Below the pieces are notes generated by a model. The model saw only the letters and a list, made by a program, of their open reading frames with translations. It did no database searches and was not told the DNA's origin. From contig JACNJI010000183.1 in assembly GCA_014382645.1 (NCBI GenBank), positions 1 to 14,533 of the forward strand: DNA of 14,533 nt, read 5' to 3'. This DNA comes from Verrucomicrobiota bacterium. Its GTDB lineage: Bacteria; Verrucomicrobiota; Verrucomicrobiia; Opitutales; Seribacteraceae. Of this stretch, positions 1 through 6,666 are shown one piece after another. Position 1 is the stretch's first letter; each line of letters starts with the position of its first letter. A program made the translations under genes and the position numbers.

Positions 1-2
1 TC

Positions 3-962
3 CCCTTCATCGCTCGTTGGCCCGGGTTGGTGGAGCCCAATACCTTTTCCTCCACCGTCCTTTGCCTGACCGACTTCACCCGCACCCTGGGGGCCGTCGC
101 AGGGGGTGAAGTCGCCCGCCATGACGTGGCCGAGGCCCTGGTTCAGAGCGACCGCTTGAAGCTGCTGAGCAATGGTCACCTGATGAGGTCGATCCAGGAA
201 GACAAACACGGAAATCTTACTGGGCTCATCCCGGCGTCCGAACAACTCTCCGGCAGTGAAAAGGAGCGTCTTGCAACAATCCTCTACAACTCGTTCCGGC
301 CGGCCTTGGTCACCCGTTGCAGCACACTTGACAAAGGAGCCACGGAACGCGCTCTTGAACAGATCGTTCAGTTGGCCCGCTTGAAGAATAAGAACATCGG
401 CTGGCAGCCGATCGGCGGCCCTGAGCATGCCAAACGCCTCTGGCGCTTCCGATCGTTCAATCCTGAGAAGGAGGGACTTAGTTCCACGGATCTAAAGTCC
501 GTCACGCTCCTCCCCGGACTGAAAGGATGGTTCAATCCGGAGTTTGACGACAGCCAATGGCCGATCGGCACGGCGTCGATCGGCAAAGGCTTCTTCAAGG
601 CCTACGGGAGGCACCCGGGCAAATCCTATCAGACGAACAACTCCAACTGGGGCGAGGGTGAGGTCCTGGCCACGCGCACGGAGACCACAATCGGTGAAGC
701 TGAACTTGGACATGACACTTACCGCGTACGCATCCTGTCGCCGCACGAATGTTTCGTCTATCTGAACGGCAGGGGCCTGGGCGGCTTCCGTGGAGCACAG
801 CAGCCCCAGTACAGAAGCTTCACGATCACCCCGAAGCTCTTCAGGAAGGGCAAGAACACTCTCGCAGTCTATGCAAGGACGATGCATTACAAGGGAAAGA
901 CATTCTGCCGGATGGACATCCATTTTGAAGGCTTGAGCAAGGAGGATATCGGCTTGGACTGA
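3..962 (+). CDS. 5'-truncated exported-type protein: sulfatase-like start, C-terminal jelly-roll (possible chimera)
   Basis: The frame is open from the left edge to a TGA at 960-962, so the true start lies outside; the TTG at 27 is only an internal candidate. The first ~45 codons (bases 3-~140) read PFIARWPG..., followed by a CLTDF block and an AVAGGEV block. This resembles the part of S1 sulfatases after the metal site, where PFIxRWPG and a LTDxxAT block are typical. The expected sulfatase continuation (EDS...LLP and the C-terminal subdomain) is absent. Instead a helical stretch (~bases 145-420) leads to a beta-rich C-terminal domain (~bases 500-940) with WFNPEFDDSQW and a YLNGRGLGGF segment, like a galactose-binding or discoidin-type jelly roll. 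It resembles the C-terminal parts of large DUF6288-type proteins, from memory and unverified. The two halves suggest an in-frame fusion or a recombination junction near base 140. No function is assigned. Confidence 0.55.
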   Translation, partial: PFIARWPGLVEPNTFSSTVLCLTDFTRTLGAVAGGEVARHDVAEALVQSDRLKLLSNGHLMRSIQEDKHGNLTGLIPASEQLSGSEKERLATILYNSFRPALVTRCSTLDKGATERALEQIVQLARLKNKNIGWQPIGGPEHAKRLWRFRSFNPEKEGLSSTDLKSVTLLPGLKGWFNPEFDDSQWPIGTASIGKGFFKAYGRHPGKSYQTNNSNWGEGEVLATRTETTIGEAELGHDTYRVRILSPHECFVYLNGRGLGGFRGAQQPQYRSFTITPKLFRKGKNTLAVYARTMHYKGKTFCRMDIHFEGLSKEDIGLD

Positions 963-970
963 GATAATGT

Positions 971-1004
971 TAACGAATATAACGAATATAACGAATATAA
1001 CGAA
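971..1004 (+). repeat. 9-bp tandem repeat in the 5' leader of the first SASA gene
   Basis: The unit taacgaata occurs three times head to tail (971-979, 980-988, 989-997), followed by a partial fourth copy, taacgaa (998-1004). It ends seven bases before the ribosome-binding site. The array is AT-rich in a GC-rich neighbourhood. One copy of the same core, taacgaaa, lies at 2111-2118 at the matching distance from the next gene, so the array looks like expansion of a leader element. It could be a slippage-prone tract or a repeated protein-binding site. Confidence 0.85.
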
Positions 1005-1101
1005 AGTAAAAGGAGAAGGAATAATGAACAGACCAGCACTTACAATCAGTTGTTTAATTGGGTTATTTTGCACAATCGGGACAAGCACCCAAGCCAAAGA
1101 A
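998..1101 (+). repeat. Duplicated leader, RBS and signal-peptide segment, copy 1
   Basis: This segment aligns without gaps to 2111-2214. By hand count there are 16 mismatches over 104 positions. It covers the end of the leader, the ribosome-binding site aggagaagg (1011-1019), the ATG at 1024 and codons 1-26. Similarity falls sharply beyond it, except at the family motif GQSNM. Confidence 0.85.
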
Positions 1102-2046
1102 ATCAAGGTCTTCATCCTGGCCGGCCAGTCGAACATGGTGGGCCACGGTAAAGTCGAACAGGGCAGGAGTCCCGATTACGACAAGAACGACAAGGAAACG
1201 CACCGCGAAGTCAAGGGCGGCATCGGTTCCCTGCGACATCTGGCGACCGACCCAAAGACGGCTCCCAAGTACAAACATCTACTGGACGCCAAAGGCAACT
1301 GGGTGGTCCGCGACGACACGTGGATCTACTCGACCGCCACTGGCGGAGGGAACAAGGACCAGCAAGGTAAATTGACCGTTGGCTTCGGCGCCGGGGTCTG
1401 GTTTGGACCCGAGTTCGCATTTGGGCATGTCGTGGGCGACGCGTTGGACGAGCCCGTGCTGATCATCAAGACCTCGTGGGGCGGCCATTCGCTCGGCGTC
1501 AAGTTCCGGTCGCCGTCTTCCGGACAACCGACTTACACGAAGGGCAAATTCAAACCCGAAGACGTGGGGTCATCGTATCGTGAGATGTTGAAGGTTATCA
1601 AAGAGGTCTGCGGGAATATGGAAACGCACTTCCCCGAGTTGAAGGGATACAAGCCTAAATTTGCCGGTTTCGGTTGGCACCAGGGCTGGAACGACGGCAC
1701 CGAGGAAATGACCGCTGAATACGAAAAGAACATGGCAAACTTCATCAAAGACGTGCGCAAAGATCTCAAAGCCAAGGACCTGCCCTTCGTGATCGCGACG
1801 TCCGGAATGATTGGCCTGAAAGCAACCGGAGTCAGGGCCAAACTTTGCGAGATTCAGATGGCGATGGGTGATCCGAAGAAACACCCGGAGTTCGCGGGAA
1901 CCGTGGCGTCGGTGGAAACACGTAGTTTCAAAAGGGAGACCCCATCACACTTCGGCTACCACTGGAACCACAGCGGCGAAAGCCATTATCTGATCGGCGA
2001 CGCCATGGGCACGGCAATGATCAACCTATTAAAGGAACCCAAGTAG
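1024..2046 (+). CDS. Exported SASA-type carbohydrate esterase (sialate O-acetylesterase-like), paralogue 1
   Basis: A 340-residue secreted hydrolase of the SASA/DUF303 branch of the SGNH fold; relatives remove O-acetyl groups from sugars. The ATG at 1024 is preferred over upstream in-frame starts because aggagaagg lies at 1011-1019 and a signal peptide follows (hydrophobic residues 6-19, likely cleavage after TQA at 24). An earlier start at 967 would only translate the 9-bp repeats as NITNIT. The nucleophile motif GQSNM puts the presumed catalytic serine at S36. WHQGWND (218-224) matches the second conserved block of the family. The aligned C-terminal YHW block of both paralogues makes H313 the best catalytic histidine candidate. 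The length is normal for the family. Substrate is unknown; the nearby sulfatases suggest an acylated, sulfated glycan (inference). The next gene, 90 bp downstream, is a paralogue. Confidence 0.88.
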   Translation: MNRPALTISCLIGLFCTIGTSTQAKEIKVFILAGQSNMVGHGKVEQGRSPDYDKNDKETHREVKGGIGSLRHLATDPKTAPKYKHLLDAKGNWVVRDDTWIYSTATGGGNKDQQGKLTVGFGAGVWFGPEFAFGHVVGDALDEPVLIIKTSWGGHSLGVKFRSPSSGQPTYTKGKFKPEDVGSSYREMLKVIKEVCGNMETHFPELKGYKPKFAGFGWHQGWNDGTEEMTAEYEKNMANFIKDVRKDLKAKDLPFVIATSGMIGLKATGVRAKLCEIQMAMGDPKKHPEFAGTVASVETRSFKRETPSHFGYHWNHSGESHYLIGDAMGTAMINLLKEPK

Positions 2047-2110
2047 GAAATGAACAAGACAAATATACCTGAATCGAGCAGAGTGACCATTGTTTTCCTA
2101 AAGGCAACCT

Positions 2111-2214
2111 TAACGAAATGGTAAGGAGAAGGAATAATGAATAGAGTAGTAGTTACAATCAGTTGTTTGATTGCTTTGTTTTGCACAATCGAGACAAGCA
2201 CCCACGCCAAGGAA
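2111..2214 (+). repeat. Duplicated leader, RBS and signal-peptide segment, copy 2
   Basis: Partner of 998-1101. The distance from the taacgaa element to the ATG is 26 bases in both copies, and the ribosome-binding site aaggagaagg (2123-2132) is retained. Unlike copy 1, it has no tandem array in front of it. Confidence 0.85.
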
Positions 2215-3111
2215 GTCCCGGGCAAAGGTCCGGTCAAAGTCTTCATCATGGCAGGCCAGTCCAACATGGAGGGACATGGCAAGAGCATCCATATAAAGAT
2301 GGCGGCCGAAGACGAGAAAACACGCGCGGAATTCTCCCCTCTCTTGAACGGAGAAGACTATGCCGTGCGCAAAGATGTTTGGATCACCTGGGGAAGCAAA
2401 CGCCAAGGAGAACTATCCATTGGTTGGGGGGCGGAATATGGGCGAGACGGAAAGGGGAAAGTCGGAACAGAACTTGGTTTCGGCTGGCAAATGGGCGAGC
2501 TTCTCGATGAACAGGTGTTGTTGATCAAATGGGCTGCAGGAGGGCATAGCCTCAAGAAGAATTTCCTGCCTCCCAGTGCGGGAGGTCCTTTAGAAAGTTA
2601 CACTCTAATGGTCGATGAGGTCCACAGAGTTCTGGATAACTTGAAGACCATCTATCCTGACTACGACGAGAAGTTGGGCTATGAGATCGTGGGGCTTGTC
2701 TGGTTCCAGGCTTGGAATGACCTGTGTGATGGTTCACAGTGGAAGGAGAAACCGCATTATAAGTCATACAATGAGAGGCAAGCAGCATTGTTGCGGGATC
2801 TGAGAAAAGAGTTCAAGGCTCCGGAGATGCTTATGGTTATTGGCGAACTCGGCGCAGGCAGCCCGACGCATCAGAAGCACGTGGCTTTTCGCGAAACTCA
2901 GCGAGCCATGACCCTTACAGATGAATTCGAAAATACCACCCGCTCCGTGCCAACGCTCCCATTTTGGGATATCGACCCACGTTTCAGATCAAACCAAGAC
3001 TTTCATTACAGAGGCAATGGAAAGACATACTACTTCATAGGGAAAGCCATGGCACTAGCGATGTCCGAACTACTGCAAACGCAGGCTAGTTGGACCCCGT
3101 CCGAACGTTAA
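2137..3111 (+). CDS. Exported SASA-type carbohydrate esterase, paralogue 2
   Basis: A 324-residue secreted SGNH/SASA hydrolase, paralogous to the gene just upstream. The ATG at 2137 follows a strong ribosome-binding site (aaggagaagg, 2123-2132). The signal peptide is residues 1-24, with probable cleavage after THA. GQSNM gives the nucleophile candidate S42. VWFQAWND, near residue 190, corresponds to WHQGWND of paralogue 1. The C-terminal FHYRGNG...IGKAMA block aligns with YHWNHSG...IGDAMG of paralogue 1 and gives H290 as the likely catalytic histidine. The mature parts differ strongly although the signal peptides are almost the same, so the two enzymes probably have different substrates but share a leader origin. 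Base composition appears somewhat less GC-rich than the sulfatase genes. The gene is followed by a decayed region, so it probably ends the first transcription unit. Confidence 0.87.
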   Translation: MNRVVVTISCLIALFCTIETSTHAKEVPGKGPVKVFIMAGQSNMEGHGKSIHIKMAAEDEKTRAEFSPLLNGEDYAVRKDVWITWGSKRQGELSIGWGAEYGRDGKGKVGTELGFGWQMGELLDEQVLLIKWAAGGHSLKKNFLPPSAGGPLESYTLMVDEVHRVLDNLKTIYPDYDEKLGYEIVGLVWFQAWNDLCDGSQWKEKPHYKSYNERQAALLRDLRKEFKAPEMLMVIGELGAGSPTHQKHVAFRETQRAMTLTDEFENTTRSVPTLPFWDIDPRFRSNQDFHYRGNGKTYYFIGKAMALAMSELLQTQASWTPSER

Positions 3112-3253
3112 GCGCACGGACGGAGACTACCCGCAGTTCGTGTGGCGCGCCGTGGTTGGCATTCCTCTTTTGCGGCAACTGTGTTGCGCGTACCATGACG
3201 CAAAGGTCTCGCACCGTCAACTCCCGCACCCCAACGGGGTAGCCCTACGATAG
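3112..3253 (+). other. Spacer without a recognisable gene
   Basis: GC-rich sequence between the second SASA stop and the start of the open LamG remnant frame. One frame is open to a TAG at 3251-3253, but its translation resembles nothing I recognise. It may hold the decayed 5' part of the LamG gene. No hairpin with a T tract was seen. Confidence 0.4.
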
Positions 3254-4063
3254 CCCAGGGTCAGTGCCTCACCGAAGCCCCTGGCGACGGCGACCGGCAC
3301 GCAGCCCTGGGGGAAGGCCGGCGCGGCCAGTGCGTCCAAGGGCGCGGCGGTATTCAGCAAGGACAACGGCTACGTCAGCGTTATCCACATGGACGGTGCG
3401 CTGAAGAACGAGCTTGGCGCGGTTACGCTTGAGGACAAGGGCACGACGAAGGCCCCCGGGGCCATCGGCGAGGGGCGCAGCTTCACTCGCGGCAAGGGAA
3501 TCGACTGCGGCAAGAAGATTACGAGCTACCCCTACAGTGGCAACTCGTTCACATCGGAAGCCTGGTTCCGTGCCGAACCTGAAGCCGCTGGATCAAAGAT
3601 TCTCTACTGGGGCAGATATGCGAAGAGGTACAACGGTAAAACCGGTGACGGCAATGAGGTGGGCATAGGCATCGCTTCGCCGCCGGTCCTGGGTTGGGCT
3701 TCAGACGGTCCTGGAGGCACCCGGGCAGAGGATCCATACGTACTCGGCCCATGGACTCATGTGGCGGCCACCTACGAAAATGGAACCAGCCGTATATATG
3801 TGAATGGAAAGCTGAGCGGGAGCCGTAGCCGTTCCTCCAAAAGGGCGACGATGTCGATCGTGCAGAACATCTGCATGGATATCGGAGGCTAGCGCGGCCG
3901 AAACTACGCGTTTGTCGGCGACATTGACGAGGTCCGCGTATCCAGCGTCGCGCGTTCGGCCGATTGGATGAAGCTGCAGTATGAGAATCAGAATGGCCAG
4001 CAGACGCTGGTCGGGCCGTTGGTACAGAAGGGCACGACGTTCGCTGTCTCGCAGAAACGCTGA
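3254..4063 (+). pseudogene. Broken LamG (concanavalin A-like) domain gene with in-frame TAG, related to DUF2341-type proteins
   Basis: The frame is open from 3254 to a TAG at 3890-3892, then continues in the same frame to a TGA at 4061-4063. Both sides of the TAG match one LamG/Laminin-G-3 domain. Before it come WGKAGAASASKGAAVF and NGYVSVIHMDG (typical entry to the domain in DUF2341-type proteins), FTSEAWFRAEPE, and WTHVAATYENG followed by IYVNGKL. After it come GDIDEVRVSSVARSADWM and a YENQ ending. No plausible start or signal peptide precedes the domain; the ATG at 3389 is inside it. The gene is therefore 5'-truncated and interrupted. Family members are usually secreted or surface glycan-binding or adhesion proteins. 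A single substitution or a sequencing error could explain the TAG, but not the missing 5' end. Confidence 0.75.
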
Positions 4064-4154
4064 TGCGTGCAATGGGGCTTGACTCGCTGATCACTTCCAA
4101 ACTTCGAAAGGTGTGGATTACCCCGTAGTGTCCGAATAATCGAATCATCACCAA

Positions 4155-4331
4155 TCAGGCGGCGTCCCGGTGGTAGTAGCGCAACAATCCACCCAGCCGC
4201 TCGCGGCATTTTACGACGCCGCCACCGTCCGCCTCAAAGTCCGCCTCGATAATTTTGTTTCCGAGGCCCTGATGGTTCCTCTCCAAGCGGTAGTGCTCGC
4301 AGAAATGATGGACCGCCCGCCTCAGGGATCC
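4155..4331 (-). pseudogene. Transposase remnant (C-terminal end of an integrase-core transposase)
   Basis: On the - strand, 58 codons ending in a TGA at 4157-4155 encode a typical transposase C-terminus: SLRRAVHHFCEHYRLERNHQGL..., then VVKCRERLGGLLRYYHRDAA. The HYRxERNHQGLGN signature and the GGLLRYYxRxAA ending are those of rve/DDE transposases common in planctomycete and verrucomicrobial genomes. The frame continues upstream to 4418, but that part lacks transposase character, and no catalytic DDE region is present. The element is a dead 3' fragment. It lies between a broken LamG gene and a truncated SASA gene, consistent with rearrangement here. Confidence 0.75.
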
Positions 4332-4630
4332 CTTTCCGATCAAAGGGTAAAGGGGGCTCAGAGAAAAGGGGTCTGGACGAAATATTTGCAGAGCCAGCCT
4401 GACCCATTTCCCCATCAAACGAGGAGCCGAATTGATTGCGCTCGCAGATCTGAGACAAATCCCTTCAAGGGATCAGTGACGAGGAAGATCGAATTAACTT
4501 TATCACCCGGAGCCCGCTTTCTTCCTGCAAGTTAAACACCGAACAACCGCTTTCTCCCCCTCTCCGATCTCCTCAACAACGTTCTCAGAGACACCCCGCA
4601 AAAAGCAAATTCCTAGCAACGAGACTTTCC
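4332..4630 (+). other. Non-coding or decayed spacer upstream of the truncated SASA gene
   Basis: No convincing gene on either strand. The + strand open frame across 4170-4535 is antisense to the transposase remnant and looks spurious. The only structure seen is a short inverted repeat, atccctt-c-aagggat, at 4459-4473, without a T tract. A promoter for the downstream sulfatase operon may lie here, but I cannot point to convincing -35/-10 boxes. Confidence 0.4.
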
Positions 4631-4996
4631 ATGAATTTCCGCCGCCTAACTCGATCGTTTTTCACAATCGCTACCTTGCCGCTAGTGCTGTTCGCCTTGC
4701 CTACCTTCGCCGCCGAGGTTCCCGATTTACTTCCCGACCCGGATGGCAAGCCGACCGACATGCCCAAACCCGTGCAGGTGTACCTCCTCATGGGCCAGTC
4801 GAACATGGTAGGCGCCGGGAGAATTGCCGGAGACAAGGACGGAAGTGTCGAACATACGGTGAAAGCCAGGCAGAAATACCCCTACCTTGTGGATGACGCC
4901 GGCAAAGCCCAGCGCACGGTCATCGCCTCGGTCCAGAAGTCGAAATGCGAATTCTCCCGACGCATCGCCAGGTGCTTGACCGCCAAGTGGAGGTAG
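4631..4996 (+). pseudogene. Truncated third SASA-type esterase (N-terminal third only)
   Basis: The ATG at 4631 starts 121 codons ending in a TAG at 4994-4996. There is a signal peptide (hydrophobic 10-27, likely cleavage after TFAA), a linker, then VQVYLLMGQSNMVGAGR with the nucleophile S57. The segment DGSVEHTVKARQKYPYLVDD (residues ~75-94) is typical of SASA proteins in these phyla. After about residue 97 the translation no longer resembles the family, and it lacks the second block, the C-terminal histidine block and about 200 residues. It cannot form a complete SGNH fold, so I call it a pseudogene. A short secreted product could still be made. It is not a copy of the two upstream SASA genes; its leader and signal peptide differ. 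Confidence 0.7.
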
Positions 4997-5017
4997 CGGT
5001 AAGGTTCTTACTTGATT

Positions 5018-6652
5018 ATGAAACTTTTCCTTTCATCCCTTCTCGCTCTCGTTTCCTTGGTCGCAGGAGGAGCGATGTCCAAGAGTCAGCCGAACCTTGT
5101 CTTTATTCTCGCCGACGACCTTGGCATCGGTGACGTCAACTGCTATGGCGGCGAACGTTGCCTGATCGAAACGCCGAACATCGATGCCCTGGCCAAGGGC
5201 GGTCTGCGCTTCACCGACGCCCACGTCAACGCGTCCATCTGTGGACCCACTCGGCGGGCTCTCATGACTGGACGGTACCCGTGGCGGTTCGGGGCCACCA
5301 TCAACAACGGGCCGTGGGGGTTCTGCGGACCTCGCCCAAACACCGAGAAGTTCACCCTCGGGAAACTGTTCAAGAGGGCAGGGTACGGGACCGGATACGT
5401 CGGCAAATGGCACCTTGGCACAACCATGGCTACGGTGGACGGGAAAACTCAGGGCCTTACCAACGTCGATTTCAAGAAACCCCTGATTTACGGCCCGGCC
5501 CAGTTCGGGTTCGACCACAACTTCATTCTCCCCGGATCGCTCGACATGTATCCCTACGCCTATGCGCGCAACCATTTTTGGCAGGGGGAAGTCACTGCCC
5601 AAAAAGGCTGGAGCGCGTTCAACCGGGTAGGTCCGGCGGAAAAGGATTTTCAGGACCACGAAGTACTGGAAACCTTCTACACCGAAGCCGAGTCCTTCAT
5701 CGCCAGGCAGAAAAAAGAGAAGCCCTTCTTTCTTTTCCTCGCTCTCACTGCCCCGCATACGCCGACGAGTCCAGGCGTGAAGTGGCGTGGCAAGAGCGAG
5801 CTCGGGGTCTACGGGGATTTCGTCATGGAGGTCGACCATTCGGTCGAGAGAGTCATGAATGCCTTGAAGGCAAGAGGACTGGACGGCAACACCTTGGTCT
5901 TGTTTTCATCGGATCACGGGCCGGCTCCCTATGCTGGTAATATCCTCGAGGCTACACCTGCCCAGATCAAAAAGTTGGAAGCCAAGGGGCACTTTCCCGG
6001 AGGACCTCACCGCGGATACAAATTCTCGCTCTACGAAGGTGGCCTGCGGGTTCCTCTGATCGCCCATTGGCCCAAGAGCATAAAATCGGGTGGTTCCTGC
6101 GATGCCCTTGTTGGCCTAAACGATTTCTCGGCGACCTTTGCCGAGCTGACGGGCGAGAAACTTGCAGATGACGAGGCCCCTGACTCGATAAGTTTCGCCA
6201 AGCTTTTGAAGAACCCGGGAGGGGAGGGGACGAGAAAGAACCTCGTCATGCAATCGACCTCTTCCTTTGCCATCCGCGAGGGCAAGTGGAAGCTTTGCCT
6301 CTGCCCAGGCAGTGGGTCCAACATGAATTCGGAAAACGGCCAAGGAAACGATCCCATGCCGGTCGTCGCATGGGCCAGGGCATTGGATCAGGTCTCTGGT
6401 AAAGTGAGCGAATCCGATCTTTTGAAGTCCCCCTTCGTTCAGTTGTTCAACCTCACGACCGACCCGCACGAGGATGTTAACCTCGCGGGGAAACACCCGG
6501 AACGCGTCGAGCGAATGGTCGCCTTGCTTAAAGATCAGATCGCCAACGGGCGAAGCACACCGGGCCCGAAATTAAAGAACGACAAGAACGTCCGGATCAT
6601 TTATCCCAAGGACAAAAGACTCCCCGCCTTCGTTCGTAGCCGCTTCGAATAA
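5018..6652 (+). CDS. Exported formylglycine-dependent sulfatase (S1 family, arylsulfatase-like)
   Basis: A 544-residue sulfatase from the ATG at 5018; an in-frame TTG at 5012 has a better-spaced ggtaagg and is an alternative start. The signal peptide is residues 1-19. The metal-site aspartates are D33/D34 (LADDLG). The formylglycine signature CGPTRRALMTGR places the modified cysteine at C75. Other active-site elements are GKWHLG (129-134, K130), APH (H247), SDHG (D299/H300) and YKFSLYEGG with K335. The C-terminal subdomain ends with the common DPHEDVNLA and NGRSTPGP blocks, so the protein is complete. It should hydrolyse sulfate esters of glycans or aryl substrates after cysteine-to-formylglycine conversion, in the periplasm or outside the cell. 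The substrate cannot be read from sequence. It is the first intact gene of the six-gene run; the next starts 14 bp after its stop. Confidence 0.93.
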   Translation: MKLFLSSLLALVSLVAGGAMSKSQPNLVFILADDLGIGDVNCYGGERCLIETPNIDALAKGGLRFTDAHVNASICGPTRRALMTGRYPWRFGATINNGPWGFCGPRPNTEKFTLGKLFKRAGYGTGYVGKWHLGTTMATVDGKTQGLTNVDFKKPLIYGPAQFGFDHNFILPGSLDMYPYAYARNHFWQGEVTAQKGWSAFNRVGPAEKDFQDHEVLETFYTEAESFIARQKKEKPFFLFLALTAPHTPTSPGVKWRGKSELGVYGDFVMEVDHSVERVMNALKARGLDGNTLVLFSSDHGPAPYAGNILEATPAQIKKLEAKGHFPGGPHRGYKFSLYEGGLRVPLIAHWPKSIKSGGSCDALVGLNDFSATFAELTGEKLADDEAPDSISFAKLLKNPGGEGTRKNLVMQSTSSFAIREGKWKLCLCPGSGSNMNSENGQGNDPMPVVAWARALDQVSGKVSESDLLKSPFVQLFNLTTDPHEDVNLAGKHPERVERMVALLKDQIANGRSTPGPKLKNDKNVRIIYPKDKRLPAFVRSRFE

Positions 6653-6666
6653 GCCCTTTTCATACC

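Noticed and set aside
971..1004. CRISPR-like or coding repeat
   Set aside because: Units are 9 bp with no spacers, and translation from 967 would place NIT repeats before a good ribosome-binding site and signal peptide.
492..1136. Long - strand open frame across the end of the first gene
   Set aside because: It is antisense to the jelly-roll region and the SASA leader, and the repeats translate into an artificial VIFVIFVIF run.
3890..3892. TAG as programmed readthrough or a recoded amino acid
   Set aside because: No pyrrolysine or readthrough context is visible, the gene lacks a start, and it lies among other fragments; decay or error is simpler.
4129..4154. Terminal inverted repeat of the insertion element (tgtccgaat)
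   Set aside because: The position after the transposase stop is suggestive, but no matching partner end was found, so the element boundary cannot be supported.
4459..4473. Intrinsic terminator from the inverted repeat atccctt-c-aagggat
   Set aside because: The stem is seven base pairs with a one-base loop and no T tract.
4170..4535. + strand open frame of 121 codons
   Set aside because: It is the complement of the transposase remnant, which has clear family motifs on the - strand; no start signal or recognisable protein.
5033..5839. - strand open frame of 268 codons
   Set aside because: It is antisense to the first sulfatase, whose active-site motifs are all in place on the + strand.
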